This document shows, piece by piece, positions 45,383 to 56,887 of a stretch of 64,000 bases of DNA. The notes beneath the pieces are model-generated. The model saw nothing but the letters and a program-made list of their open reading frames with translations. It searched no databases and had not been told where the DNA came from. Source of the DNA: Linanthus parryae (taxonomy: Eukaryota > Streptophyta > Magnoliopsida > Ericales > Polemoniaceae); assembly GCA_023055425.1 (NCBI GenBank), contig JALGPY010000005.1:77045495-77109494 (forward strand). The letters are read 5' to 3'. The position numbers and the translations under genes are program-made. Position 1 is the stretch's first letter; each line of letters begins with the position of its first letter.

Positions 45383-46498
45383 TAGGCCTGGCACTCTCCA
45401 TCCCGACACGCCGCCCTGAAGTGAACCCGACACGAAGTTAGTGGGTTTGAGTCGACATGAACTCACAGCATATCGAAAATGGGTGACATGAGAACAAACG
45501 GGTTGGGTTAGAGTCAAGCCACACAACCCGAAAACGACCCGTTCAGCCCGCTTGACACTTCAGTAACCCTCTTTTTTACCGTTAGTCAGTCTCTCATACT
45601 AATAATATCCGAGTTGACACTGTTGGATAATCTTGTGAGTTGAAGTTTGAGCTCAACTTAAGCTCATGAGATAACCCGGTGATTGAGGGTGTGTTACGGT
45701 ACAATGTTGTTCAGGTGAATGAGCAAATTGTCCGTGTAATTTGTGTTGAGATGACGTTCACTAGGCTGCAATTTTGGGGAAGAATTGTGTTGAATAAAAA
45801 CAATAAACACATGCGTGATTCACTTTGGGTGGGTCTGGGTCGTAGGTCGACTCAGATATAATATGGTTTTATGTCTTTATTACATATAATTAATTCTCCT
45901 AGAAATTGATTGCCCTAGTTGAAACGTACGTAACGTACGTGAAGATGAAGAGGTGAAAATGTGTTAGCTGAAAGGTCTTCATCTTCGGCTATAAATTGAG
46001 AACTGAGTTCTCAATCCATAGAGCACACATCAATCATCTCTCTCACTCTCAATCTTCATCTCGTTCTTGCTTTCAAGTAATCTGTTCATCAAGTCTTTTC
46101 GTTCGGGCAATCAAGGGCAAGTGCTATGCCAGTTGATTGCAACAAGAGAAGTCCTGGGAGGCGATTGTTCCGATCAAACCGATAGCACCGGGGGCCAAAT
46201 CGCTTTAAGGAAAGCGTTAGTCAACGTGTTCCTCTTCTTCTCTTCAGTTCTTTGATTTGGTGACAGGTTCTTCGTTTGATTCTCTTTAGTTCTGTAGACT
46301 GCATGTTAATTTTCTCTAACAGACACGAAGACACGACGTGAACATAACACGAAGTTAGCAGGTTTTGGGTCGACGTGAACCCAAAGTGGGTCGACTAAGA
46401 AGTGACACGAAATAAATCGACAATTTCTGACTCTACATGATTCGACCCAACCTGCAACTCGACGGGTTGACCCGTATTGCCAGGCGTAGCACGGTTTG
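45383..46498. mobile_element. Possible older TIR element split by a solo LTR
   Basis: The left end TAGGCCTGGCACTCTC and the right end on the opposite strand TACGCCTGGCAATACGG look like hAT-type inverted ends. Internally CACGAAGTTAG and GTCGACATGAAC/GTCGACGTGAAC occur on both sides of the LTR. No target duplication found, so this is tentative. Confidence 0.35.
45621..46321 (+). mobile_element. Solo LTR, Copia-like (701 bp)
   Basis: It starts TGTTGGATAATC and ends TTTTCTCTAACA, with the target duplication GACAC at 45616-45620 and 46322-46326. A CTATAAATTGAG TATA box near 45990 is followed by a pyrimidine-rich leader (CATCTCTCTCACTCTCAATC). There is no internal region or second LTR, so it is a solo LTR. 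The short LTR with a TGTTGG start is typical of plant Ty1/Copia. Confidence 0.88.
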
Positions 46499-46918
46499 AT
46501 GGTGAAACAAATAATGGACTTTGCTTCATTTTTGCCAGACTCTCTTAGTTCCAATATGGGAATGTTGTTGCTATGCTAGAAGCTGTTGTGTGAGAATTAT
46601 TGGGAAAAAGTTGTGAGAATGTGAATTTTAGATAAAATTTTAGGTAGAATTTATAAAAAGCTATGATGAAATAATTAATATAGCAGCTTCATGTTTGGTA
46701 AAATCAAGTGTGAGCATAATTTGAGAGAGTAAAATAACAAACAAAATGTAACGTGTATCAATTCCGTACAAATAAATCATAATTAAATATCAAAATTTAT
46801 TAAAATTACTAATAAAAGGTTAATATCGATCGTAGATAAATTAGTTGAAAGCAGGTTTTGAAAAAATATCACCTCCTAAAAGCTTTTATAAGACAGCAAA
46901 AACTGATTTAAAATTCAC

Positions 46919-47933
46919 AAGACACCGACCACCCCTGAGTTTAGGCATAATTTCACCCCGCTGCCATGTATTTTGGAAAAAGACATTTTGCACAATTTTT
47001 TTGAGTGGAGTTGACGGTAGACTAACAACCCTACAAAAAGACTATTTTACCCCTTGAATGTTATAAAATTACACCCTATATATTACTTCTTCCATTCATT
47101 CACCCTATTTCCAAACTTAATTTCTCTCCTTCTTCCCCTCTTTCTCTCTTCCCCCTCTCTCTTCTGTTCGGCAGACCCAAACCACAACACATCATCGACC
47201 GACCTCCGCATTTCACCCACCGCCTTCACATCCACATCACCGGTGTTCTCGTCTTCCTAGTCGTCCAAATACCACCCCTTGACGACGTCGACGACGCGGT
47301 GGGCTCTGGCGCCAGAGTGGTAAAAGAAGCAGAGGTCGCCGAGTTGCATGGAATCGAGATTCTTCTAGGCTTGCTTGTTCTTGACACCACTTGGCCGGTC
47401 CCAAGGTTCGCCGAGAAGCCGTTCAAGTTCCCCAATCTGGTCGATCCTGGGGTTTCGGCGGAGGAATTGAGGCATTTCGCCGGCTACTACAACATCGAGT
47501 ACTCTCATGCTGCTAGGTATGAGATTTCACCATTTGGCTAGTTTTGTTGATGAATTTGGAGTTGGGGTTTTGTTTTGTGTACTTTGTGAAATTGATGTTA
47601 GATCTAGGAAGATGTTGATGCGAAATGGTGAGCCTTTTCCTTTGTTTTTTTTCTGAATCTACTGGTTGTGCGATTTTTCAAGTTATCAATTTATTTTATA
47701 CTCCTATAACAAGTGACTATATATGTACTGTGTGTGAGAGAGAGAGCTGGGGAGGCAACTCATGAATATCATTCAATCTGATAATGTGACTTTAAAGTGA
47801 TTCACTGCCATCATTTTTATTATAATGTGATCATGAATATCATTCAATCCGTTAAATGGGTGTAAAGTGTCTTTTCTAAAACACAAGGTAACGAAGTGGA
47901 ATTATGCCTAAATTCAGGGGTGGTCAGTGTCTT
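46919..47933 (+). mobile_element. Pack-TIR (MULE-like) element carrying a gene fragment
   Basis: The terminal inverted repeats of about 40 bp are AAGACACCGACCACCCCTGA on the left and, on the opposite strand, AAGACACTGACCACCCCTGA on the right, each followed by (G/A)TTTAGGCATAATT. The 1.0 kb body carries a serine carboxypeptidase fragment (47299-47541) and no transposase. A target duplication was not identified. The combination of TIRs and a host gene piece is a Pack-TIR arrangement. Confidence 0.72.
47299..47541 (+). pseudogene. Captured serine carboxypeptidase-like fragment
   Basis: The frame contains EKPFKFPNLVDPGVSAEELRHFAGYYNIEYSHAAR-type sequence (47410-47515), recognisable as the mature N-terminus of plant serine carboxypeptidases of the SCPL48/49 type (normally ...HHAGYY...HSHAARMFYFFFE). 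Homology stops just after SHAAR, and the frame then ends at a TAG; the catalytic Ser-Asp-His regions are absent. The sequence before it (GSGARVVKEAEVAEL) does not match a signal or propeptide. Inside a TIR element this is a transduplicated exon fragment, not a working enzyme. Confidence 0.7.
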
Positions 47934-48058
47934 TTACCCAAAATTATTTTGTCCAAATAAGCTAAAAACAACTTTTGGAAAACAGTTAGTGCCAACAAAA
48001 AAAATTCTTGAACTGATCTTAGTGGTTGACCTGTAATTCTCAGAATTCACTATTGGCA

Positions 48059-48863
48059 AGGCTGTTCAAAACCCGTTTTACCCGCCCTACCCGTTCGGGC
48101 CAAGCCGAATCGACCCGTGATATAGTTGAATAAGGTCCAAGTGGGTGATTATGGGTTTGGAACATCCATACCCGCCATAATTCGGGTGGGGCACGGGTGT
48201 CATTTTTCTAAACCCGCCTAAACCCGTCCCGCCCCGCCCCGAACGATTACAATTTATAATGTTTTTCCCAGATATTTTTATTATTTTAATATTCCTGTAG
48301 ATAAAGATTGGGTTCTCTGTTGTTTCCTCATAACCTGTTTCTCTATTTCTTTCTCTACTATCAGAGAGGAAAGGACATTGATGAATTAATGTTGGTAATG
48401 TGTCTTATAATTTTTGTTGACTTTCTGTTAATATTTTGTCTTTGATAATCACCCTCCATTAATGGATCTTATGTTGGGTCTTCATGTCAACAGGTGTCTT
48501 CAAAGTAAGAAAGCTACTACCTACTTAAAACATGAATGGAGTGTCCTTACATCTCTCTTTTCAAACACTAAGAGACATTCTTTTGTTCACTATATTACTT
48601 ACGTATTGTATCACATTGTTTCTGTGTCTGTGTACCTATTTTTCTGGATGTCCGTCTATCATTGTAGTGTATTGCTTATATGTAATTTTTATTTATTTTA
48701 ACCTGTCTGAATCGAGCCGAACCGAGCTGAACCGTAATACTTGATCAGGTTTGAATTTGGCGATTACTTGATCAGGTTGGGGTAATGATTTGTCCAACTT
48801 GGGCTCTTTGGATAGGGCGAAAATGCGAGTTTCACCCGCCCAAATCGCCCCGCGAACAACCCT
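48059..48863. mobile_element. Putative hAT-like non-autonomous element
   Basis: The left end AGGCTGTTCAAAACCCG and the right end on the opposite strand AGGGTTGTTCGCGGGGC are followed on both sides by C-rich GCCCGCC-type subterminal motifs (ACCCGCCCTACCCG and GGGCGGGTGAAAC). GAACCGAGC/CCGAACCGA motifs also occur near the right end. There is no transposase. Flanks AATTGGCA-like on both sides do not give a clean 8-bp duplication. Confidence 0.45.
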
Positions 48864-49190
48864 AAATTTGGCAGTCTATCTTAATGTCCAACTCACGAAG
48901 GAGGTAACCTTCCCTGAACTTTCTGCCCATAAGAGTAAATTGAAGGAAAATAGAAAACACACGATGCATCAATGCACTTCCCTTTTTGCTTTACCTCATG
49001 CTAAAATCATGAGAGTAAATTGAAGTGGGATCCGGGATGAGCTGCCAACATCATTTTCTTGTTGATATTTTTTCACTTCTTTGTCTGGGAAATTTTCATT
49101 TTCAACTGTACCTCTTTCTAGTTTCTATGCTTCATTTTAATTTTTTTACTTTTTCACATTTCAAGAATGCACTGCTCCTTATAAAATATA

Positions 49191-49464
49191 AAGTAATGAT
49201 AAGTAGTCCACTCCCGTAGCCAGAATGGTAGTCCGAATGTGACGTGACATATCACATCAACAAATTTATGAAAGAAAAGGAAAAAAGAAATAACAAGAAA
49301 AGGCAAGAAATCAAACAAATCAGAATGGAAAGGGAAGTAATTAAAAACAAACGAAAAAATAATAATTTTTTTCACATTTTCCTCTTACAATGTGTTGATA
49401 AGGCATATCACGTCACATTCGGACTACCGTTCTGGCTACGGTAGTGGGCTATTTATCATTACTC
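49191..49464. mobile_element. Mutator-type MITE with perfect 9-bp TSD
   Basis: The 274-bp element has terminal inverted repeats of about 70 bp, nearly identical at both ends (AAGTAATGATAAGTAGTCCA against GAGTAATGATAAATAGCCCA, then CGTAGCCAGAA). The flanking 9-bp TAAAATATA is identical at 49182-49190 and 49465-49473. A 9-bp duplication with long TIRs indicates a MULE-derived MITE. Confidence 0.9.
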
Positions 49465-49714
49465 TAAAATATATACTTTTTTTAAATGAGAATTATAATT
49501 TTTGAATACAGTTGATTACAGTGTCCTACCACACAAGCATGTCATGTGGTAAGGCTAGCCCTAGTAAAAACTTTCTCATTCTATCATCAATTGTACGTAA
49601 TGGTGGAGCATCTCATTATCTTTTTATACTATTTTCTTAGGCAAGTGATGCATCACGTTAACTTACAAAAGCGACCTATTTTCTTTTAATAATGTGGATG
49701 CGCAACTCTAAGAA

Positions 49715-49830
49715 AATTCGAATTGACAAATTTGTAACTTTTCTTTTGAGAAATACATCGTATAACTGGGTTCGAACTCGAAACCTTATGCAAAGGCTTT
49801 AAATGCTTTACTATTGAGCTAGCACTTATC
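49715..49830 (-). repeat. tRNA-derived SINE-like sequence (1)
   Basis: On the minus strand GCTAGCTCAATAGTAAAGC (A box) is followed by GGTTTCGAGTTCGAACCC (B box, 49769-49785). No cloverleaf is formed. Confidence 0.5.
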
Positions 49831-49894
49831 TGTACTGACATATTTGTAATTGTGAATCTACTAAGCAACTCTTGTACTACTTTAGTACTTTACC

Positions 49895-49975
49895 ATAATG
49901 TTTCAATTCAAGACCTCTAGATAACTACCTAAAGACTTGTGAGTGTATGGTCAACCAACTCAACTACACCATGTG
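49895..49975 (-). repeat. tRNA-derived SINE-like sequence (2)
   Basis: On the minus strand GGTGTAGTTGAGTTGGTTGA (A box, 49951-49970) is followed by GAGGTCTTGAATTGAAA (B box, 49901-49918). It lies in the same orientation as the neighbour at 49715-49830 but is a different subfamily. Confidence 0.5.
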
Positions 49976-50190
49976 AGCAATATTGTCTATTTTAATTCTT
50001 ACACAGCTGTTTATTTTTAGGAGTTGGGTCAAATTTATTTACATTTTCATGTTTTTATTGAGTTATTTTAAATTTACAACATTATAAAAAAAAAAAAAAA
50101 AAAAACTAACGCTTTTATTTTGCTTCTCAATTTATTAAATAAAACTGACTAGAGGACTTCCTCAGAAAAGAGTGGCTGGATTGGGAATTA

Positions 50191-50379
50191 CGGGGCTGTT
50201 TGGATTTTGAAGTTTGGGGGTTAACCATGACTTAATTCGTGTTTGGATTCTAGAGTTTTGGATTTTAAAATTTGGCTTTTATGTGAGTAGAAAAGTGTGT
50301 GGAATGTGAGTCTTACAAATTTTGGATTGAAATTTTAATAGTTTGATGTTAACTAACCCGAAAAATCCGAACAAGCCCT
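50191..50379. mobile_element. Short MITE (GGGCTGTTTGGATTTT ends)
   Basis: The left end GGGGCTGTTTGGATTTTGAA and the right end on the opposite strand AGGGCTTGTTCGGATTTTTC are followed on both sides by GGGTTA(A/G)...AAC. The element is about 189 bp. No target duplication resolved. Confidence 0.5.
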
Positions 50380-50841
50380 ACATGGTGGTGGGTCACAGAA
50401 TGAGGTGGGCCAAACCGCATGTCATGTGTCCGCAAACCATGGGCCTAAATGGGTCCATATCCAGCGCAGTTTTTATTTGTTCCCCGACCAATGCCTTGTG
50501 TTGTGTATAAAAGTGGGATATGCATCTCCTTTGCTTTTCCCCTTGTTTGGTGGCTTTCGGCTCAACATCTCTGCTCTGTATATTTTGGCTTTCGGCTCAA
50601 CACTTGTGCCTCTATATTCTATCACCAATGGCTATAAACAAAAACAGTGGAAAATGGGTGATTACTAACACTCAAAGGTCTTGAGAAACACTTAAAAAAG
50701 GTATAAACAATGTTCTGGTAAGGTTTAAAAAAAAAAAGTAATAACAATGTTCTGGTAAGGGCCGTGTCAATCAATTTTGGGCCCAACGTGAGTTCCAACT
50801 TCGAGGTCCTTACTAAGTGACATGGCACGAAATCTCTCTTG
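50380..50841. other. Intergenic DNA before the LINE
   Basis: No gene. A phrase AACAATGTTCTGGTAAGG is repeated at 50707 and 50745. Confidence 0.4.
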
Positions 50842-52845
50842 TTTTTTTTTTTTTTTTTTTTTTTTTGAAAGCAGTAATTCCATTGCTAATTCAAGCGATT
50901 ACAATATTTGTTGATCCATTTGATCCTGTCATGGACCTTTTGTACCTCTTTTCTATTAACATAAATGACAACAATGGAATCGAACATATGTTGAAGGCTC
51001 AAGATGTCTGTAATCATTTGTTGGATGCCAAAGTGTTTCGTCGGGTGTAAGAGGCTTGTGATCGTGTTAATGGAGTCAGTATGTATCTCCACGTTTTTGT
51101 AACCAAAGGATATCATCCACCTCATTGCTTCCGATAAGGCTCTTGTCTCTGCTTGAAGCGGTGTTTCAGCTTGAAAACAGACGTAACCATCCTCTGTTAA
51201 TTGATTCGGTCTCATCCATGCGGCTGTGCAAGGGTGTTCTTGCTTCCATGAGGCATCAACTAAAAATACCGAACCGGAAGCACTTGCTGATCCAAATTTC
51301 CAATGGTGACTAGTAGTCTTTTTTGGGGATTTAGTTTCTTCCACATTCGTCCTATTCGAGCCAAAATCTTTGATGTGCACTTGTTGCGAATCATACACCA
51401 CCTGACCAAGGGCTGCCAATGAATTTTGTGGTGTAATGGACCGGTTAGAGTTCATAACCACTTCATTTCTGTGGAGCCAAATTTGTCGCAGAGTGAGGAG
51501 GAAATACATCCTGTCCTCTTTACATGACAAAGAAGTTAAAAGACTTAGAATAAAGTCTGAAAGGGAGTGCGAATGGCCTGTTGGGATGATCATACCCAAG
51601 CGTGAACCAAACCAAATGGCTCTCGAGGACGGGCAAAGGAAGAAGCAATGGAAAAGAGATTCTTCATGAGCATTGCATCGGGGACACATATCCGTAGGAA
51701 TTGGACAATGTCTGTATTTCAGAACCTGGATAACTGGAAGAGCATTCGAGAGGAACTTCCAACAAAAGGATAATAGTTTCGGTTGTGGTTTGAGATTTCT
51801 ACTGATTTTCCAAATTTGCAAGGCTGAAGGGGACATATACGGATCACCAGAATCGATACGCTTTTTTAGAACAAGATAGCCTGACTTGACCGTGTAGATT
51901 CCATCTGGATTCCATGGCCATACCATTCTGTCGTGCTGGTCTGTACGAGGAATGTAAATGGAGAAAATTTTTTCGGCAATCTGTGCTCCAAAGAATTGAC
52001 GGACAATGTTGGATCTCCAGCTGTTTGTGTCCCAGTTAATGAAGCTTTCAACAGTTAGACCCGGGTAGAAATCCTTAATGGAGTCCGGCAGCAAGAAATT
52101 GGATCCAGGAATCCAGTTATCAGTGAAGGGGTTGATGTCTTTACCATTACCTAAGCTCCACTTTAATTCTTGTTGAAGCAGCAACTTGCCCCAAATGATA
52201 CTTTTCCAACCCCACGAAGCTGTTGAAGAACTTTTAGTTTGTAGGAAGGGTTTATTTTTACAGTACTTACTTTTAAGGATTCTTGAGAGGAGTAGGGAGG
52301 GGTTATGGAGAATCCGGAAAGCTGTTTTTGCGAGGAGCGCCTGATTTTGAAGTTGTAAATCCCTAAACCCCAAACCACCTTCAGAGATGGGCTTGCATAG
52401 GAGGGACCATTTCCTCCATCTAATGCCTCTGCTGCTGCCGTTAGACCATAGGAAATTGGTGATAATACTTTTGATATCCTTGAAGAAGGAGATAGGAGCT
52501 TTGAAGACGGAGAGGATATAAGTGGGGATTGCCAAGAGGGTGGATTTAATGAGAATACACTTTCCCGTGAAGGAGAGAGAGTGGGTTTTCCATGCTTTAA
52601 GCTGAGATTTGAATCTCACAATAATTCCTTCGAACAATTGTTTTTTTGGAAAGGCAGAAATCCATGATTGTGCCAAGATACTTCCCTGGTTTGTCAACTA
52701 AAACAATTCCCAATATGGTAGTAAGGTGTTCAGCGTCTGTGAAATCTCTCTTCTTGCCTTGCTGAAGAAAATGGTTTTTTTTCAAAGTGGTGTCAAATGA
52801 TATTGTATCTCTAGTGTCAGGTACAAATTGAGCCTTAATGGTCAT
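50842..52845 (-). mobile_element. 5'-truncated LINE (ORF2 3' half), minus strand
   Basis: A poly-T run at 50842-50866 is the poly-A tail of a minus-strand LINE. Its ORF2 stop is at 50886-50888, so the 3' UTR is only about 20 bases. The body covers the post-RT thumb, the zf-RVT zinc-binding region and a C-terminal RNase H. The 5' end is lost near 52850, where it meets another LINE fragment in the opposite direction. Confidence 0.9.
50886..52845 (-). pseudogene. LINE ORF2 remnant (RT end, zf-RVT, RNase H)
   Basis: A 603-codon open stretch (52697-50886) carries LKAWKTHSLSFTGKCILIKS, GGLGFRDLQLQNQALLAKT, the zf-RVT motif CPRCNAHEESLFHCFFLC and an RNase H domain (FLVDASW, QAETRALSEAMRW, IHTDS). 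Upstream, a second frame (52845-52597) has KPGKYLGTIMDF, so a frameshift near 52690 breaks the protein. RT catalytic motifs are missing. The long uninterrupted frame suggests a fairly young insertion. Confidence 0.9.
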
Positions 52846-53622
52846 GACCTTGCAGATATCAATTCCAATAGGGGACTAAGACAAGGTGACCCCTTGTCAC
52901 CATATTTATTCGTAATTGCTGTGGATGTTCTAGCAAAATGTCTTGAAGGTGCTGTTAAAAGAGGTCAAATTCAGGGATTTGCAACACCCAACCAGGGGCC
53001 TATCATCACAAACCTTAGTTTTGCAGATGATGTAATCTTCTTCTTGAGAGCAGACAGTGCAGAAGTAACCACCTTTTTGGACATCTTATATGCATTTGGT
53101 GTCGATTCTGGCCCAGATTAAATATTCAGAAATCAGGGTTTTTACTTTCACCACATGCAAACAAGGAAATAAAAAAAGATATGAAGGAGTTGTTGAGAAT
53201 GCCCCAGCTGGAAGAGGATGCAATCTACCTTGGGATACCAATATTTGGGGGGGGGGGGGGGAATAGAAGGAAAGCCTCTAATACACTGAATGAGAGGGTA
53301 ATGAGACAACTCAAAGGTTGGAAGAGCCTCCTTCTCTCAACAGGGGAGAAAGAAATTCCAATAAAACCAATCATCCAAGCTATACCCAGCTATCTTATGT
53401 CAGCTCTTATTCTACCAGCTTATTTGCACAAGAGTATTACTCCAGCTGTGAGGGATTTTTGGTGGGGTAATGACCCAGATTGTAGGAGAATCAGTTGGTT
53501 GGCCTGAGACAAGGTAACTGCAAGCAAGGATGATGGAGGGTTGGGCTTCAAGGATTTCAAAACCAATAATCTTGCATTGCTTGCTAAACAAGGATGGAGA
53601 ATTGCAACAAGAGCTGACTTAC
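52828..53622 (+). pseudogene. Second LINE ORF2 fragment (RT domain), plus strand
   Basis: The frame 52828-53121 has RGLRQGDPLSPYLF and SFADDVIFF, RT motifs of plant L1-type LINEs. After a frameshift near 53115, the frame at 53181-53507 has YLGIPIFGG, KGWKSLLLSTGEKEIPIKP and FWWGN, then a TGA and GGLGFKDFKTNNLALLAKQGW. A 14-base G run is at 53247-53260. Its domain overlap with the minus-strand LINE (two different versions of the same region) shows they are separate elements. The fragment is cut at 53623 by element 2. Confidence 0.88.
53618..53622. repeat. Presumed TSD (CTTAC) of element 2, left copy
   Basis: CTTAC precedes TGATAACTC, the start of the element 2 LTR. The partner copy would be beyond the right edge, so this is not verified. 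Confidence 0.45.
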
Positions 53623-53696
53623 TGATAACTCTTTATTAAAGTTATATTTCTTACATATTTTATAACGTTTTGCTTGATTTCGGGGTTGAAATATGA

Positions 53697-54990
53697 GTTT
53701 TATGTTGGATTGAATACTAAAAGCCATGCTTTTTGTATTGGATTATATGAATTTGATATTTATGAGAATGGTTTTGGGCAATGTTTTTTTCATTATATTA
53801 TTATTGTGCATAGTTGTCTATTGTTCTACATAGTAGAAGATCTGGTGTGTAGAGTCTAGCTTACACACAGAAGATCTTATCTTCGGTTCTTGTGGAATGA
53901 AAGTTGTGATTTCACAATCTAGATGGAATTAGACAATCATCGGAACGATTGTAGCACATTGTTTTAGTATGTCTGTCTTGGCTACAGGAAACAGTATAGT
54001 TCATGCTATAGTTTCAACTCAATGTGCTAGTATACTTTGTGTATATTGAACAGGACCAAGTTGAGATCATTGTCTTTGTACTGACATAATAAGACAAGCT
54101 ATGTCTCATGGTTATTATGATTACTTATGCTCTTAATCCTTAGATAGTCAATGTGCACATGTATTTAGTAGTTATTGCTTTGACAAGTCAAGTGAGTGAG
54201 ATTCCTATGGAATCAATAACCTCGATGAGTTGGGTGATACTATTGAGTCCATGGTGTAAATTGATATATCGAAGGAATCCATGTCCCGGTTATGGGATTG
54301 ATGATATCCCCTTGATGAAGCTTATAAGTTTTGATTATGTCAAACCCTGCAGGTAGATTACTTGGTAATCTGGACATATCAAATAAGTTAAGTGGTAAGG
54401 ATCAAGGAAATGGGAAGAGGTCGATTAAATGAATTATTCAGTAATTAATTTAATGGACGGATATCTGTAATCTTAACATGGGGAGATAATAAGTATTTAA
54501 TAACAGGAGCTCGAAATATTAGTTTTGAGAATATGGACAGGAGTGCAATAACAGTTATTTAGTGGTACTAACTGTTATTAACTTTATTCGGACTAGGTTC
54601 GGGTGGAACCAGAAGTCCTAATAAAGTTAGGAGCCTGATTCGTTATTTCTCCTCCAGGTCCCTCCCGTAGCCTATATAAGTGTCCTTAGTCTTCATAATT
54701 CGTATGCTTCAGATACACACCGAAATCTAGGGTTTCGAGAGTGAGAGCAATTCGTCTGGAGGCCAAGAAGGATTCTGGAAGCAGCAAGCCCACACTTGCA
54801 TCCAGGAGGAACTTCAGGAATACGGGAGAAGATTCGGAGTGTTCAGACCTACATCAGATAGCTTGGACGCAGGTATGAACCCTAATTCCGCCTAGTAGGG
54901 TTTCTAGCGTTCTTATTGAAACAAGTTTTAATCGGTATAGCAGACATGCAATCGAACTGGTCCAGGGATTCGCCTCCCTTCATTTTACAC
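53697..54990 (+). mobile_element. Probable solo LTR nested in element 2's LTR
   Basis: It starts near GTTTTATGTTGGATTG and ends near CATTTTACAC. TATGA lies just outside both ends (53692-53696 and 54991-54995), a candidate 5-bp duplication. It has a promoter-like CCTATATAAG at about 54670 and a leader followed by a GCAGGTATGAACC donor-like site. The boundaries are uncertain by a few bases because the canonical TG...CA ends do not sit exactly next to the duplication. Confidence 0.45.
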
Positions 54991-55400
54991 TATGAATGTT
55001 GAGAAAACGTAGAAAGTTGAGTTTTTAGCACTTTATTGTTAATCCGGGCGTTGCGATGCATATTTCGATGTTATTTATCAAATATAATCGCTTGGTATGG
55101 TTGTTCATGTTGTCTTGACAGGACGGATGCTAAACGATGGCTAGGAGGCATGAAACGAACTTCGAAACAAAGCAGATTCAAGAGAAAGCAAGAGAAGCAT
55201 AGTTGGAGGAGCAAAAGTGACCAATCTCCACTATTTTGATAGTATCTTGAGTTCTACAATACATTTTGGAGTGAGACCAGTGGCAAATGAAATTAGACTC
55301 AAAGAGCTTTCCAACGATAGGTCACGGAGCTAAAACAGAGATCGGACGAGAAAGTTATTGTCCATCGAAGAGGATGAAAATCTGAGTTCATCTCCAGGGG

Positions 55401-55548
55401 TGTTCGTGAGAACACTTTTGTGTTCGTGCGAACAAAAACACTTAGAAAATTTTTCAGCTGGCAAAAAAGGGTGGAAAAAGGACTGAAAATTTGTGGGAAC
55501 AAAAATTTGTTCGTGCGAACAGAGAACAAACTTCTGTTCGTGCGAACA
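55401..55548. repeat. Palindrome pairs in the LTR of element 2
   Basis: TGTTCGTGAGAACA at 55401-55414, then perfect TGTTCGTGCGAACA at 55421-55434, 55508-55521 and 55535-55548. A half-site (CATGCGAACA) follows at 55560. Spacings within pairs are 20 and 27. A TATA-like TTTTTTAAAAG lies about 60 bp downstream. Confidence 0.9.
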
Positions 55549-56752
55549 CGCAAGGGGTCATGCGAACAGAGGGCCAAAATGCAATTTTCTGGGCTGGTTT
55601 GCAATTTTTTAAAAGATTGAGCATGAGGGACTTGTTCAAACCTAGGAGGCCGTGCAAGTAGAAGGGAGACACATCTTTTGGAGGAAGAAACAAGGAGAGA
55701 CGAAGATTGAAGGCGGAGATCATCAATTTTTGAAGATTACTCGTTTGATTTATCTTCTTTTCCCCCTTATTGATTGATTATGGAGACTTATGTATTGCTA
55801 AAAAATTATATGTCTAGCTAGATCATCAATTCTTGAAGATTACTCGTTTGATTTCTCTTCTTTTCCCCCTTATTGATTGATTAGGGAGACTTATGTATTG
55901 GTAAATAATTATATGTCTAGCTAAACACTTTAAGCTAGGCCATTGATGAAGAACTAGGGTTTGATTAGTTTTTTTTTCCGAATTGATGGCTTGATTCATG
56001 TTTTGAAAACTTAATTCTAGTTGATGTTCTTGTTAGCTTTCTTGTTCTTGTGCTTTAATCTTTAGTATGCTTGGCTTGATCACCCGTAGTATGCTAGTTG
56101 TTGATATAGTTGCACGATAGTGAGCTATTAGAGACGTGTTGAAGAACATAGGAAGTATTCTTGTAGTTCTCTGAGACCGAGAGAAGAAGAGAGCTTGAAA
56201 AATCGTGTTTGGGTTGTTTCGGTTTGTATCGGTAGGACTTAGTGAAAACGGTGGACCGACAGGACCCGGTGAGCGAGCCTAACGAACCAACTAGAACGTA
56301 ACGGTAGACGAAGGTGGACCGAGAGGACCCGAAGTCAATCGATTACGCAAATTCATGTGAGATCGACTGAAGAACATGATGAGTGTAGCCTGGTATAACT
56401 AAACATCACTAGAGTGTTTTAAGCGTAATCCGGAAACTGCTAAGTGCCCTAGGGATCATCAATTGCCTAGTTCTCTCCATAATCGTATCAATCAAACCTT
56501 TCTTCCTTTACCTTGAAAATCATATAAAAAGAGTAGCGTAGTTTGTCATTTACTTTAAGTCACTTGTTTGTGGGTGACGAACCTTCAAATCAAACACTTC
56601 TTACCGGTTACTTAGGTAGCTTTAAATTAATTATTAATTAACTAAAAACCATTCATTTCCCTTGGGTTCAATACTCGGAGTCGTAAAATACTCCACTTAC
56701 TACTTGACCGTATACTTGCGTCTAAACGCGTTACTAAATCGCGTCAAGTTTT

Positions 56753-56769
56753 TGGCGCCGTTGCTGGGG
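56753..56769 (+). promoter_or_regulatory. Primer-binding site of element 2 (tRNA-Asp type)
   Basis: TGGCGCCGTTGCTGGGG begins seven bases into the interior, complementary to the tRNA-Asp 3' end with one mismatch. It fixes the LTR end at 56746 and the plus orientation. Confidence 0.88.
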
Positions 56770-56887
56770 ATTTAAACGGTTATTTAGTTTAGTTAAAGAT
56801 TAATTGAGGATACCTCTTTTATTTTTGTTTTATTTGCTATTTTGGTTTCTCATTTGTATTTGATTATGCTTTTCAGGTATTCAGTGT

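Larger units (their letters stand above)
53623..56746 (+). repeat. 5' LTR of element 2 (Athila-type), with an insertion
   Basis: It starts TGATAACTCTTTATTAAAG and ends AAATCGCGTCA just before the PBS. Parts of it match, in reverse, the LTR of element 3 (for example the TACTTGCGT...GTCA end and the GTTCGTCGCCCAC/GTGGGTGACGAAC block). About 1.3 kb at 53697-54990 is foreign. The remaining LTR is about 1.8 kb. Four palindromes are at 55401-55548. Confidence 0.75.

Noticed and set aside
49700..49980. Two tRNA genes on the minus strand
   Set aside because: A- and B-box sequences only; arms do not pair, so SINE remnants are more likely.
50842..53622. One LINE with a twin-priming 5' inversion
   Set aside because: Both halves contain the same ORF2 region (the YLG to GGLGF segment) with different sequences, so they are two elements and not one inverted copy.
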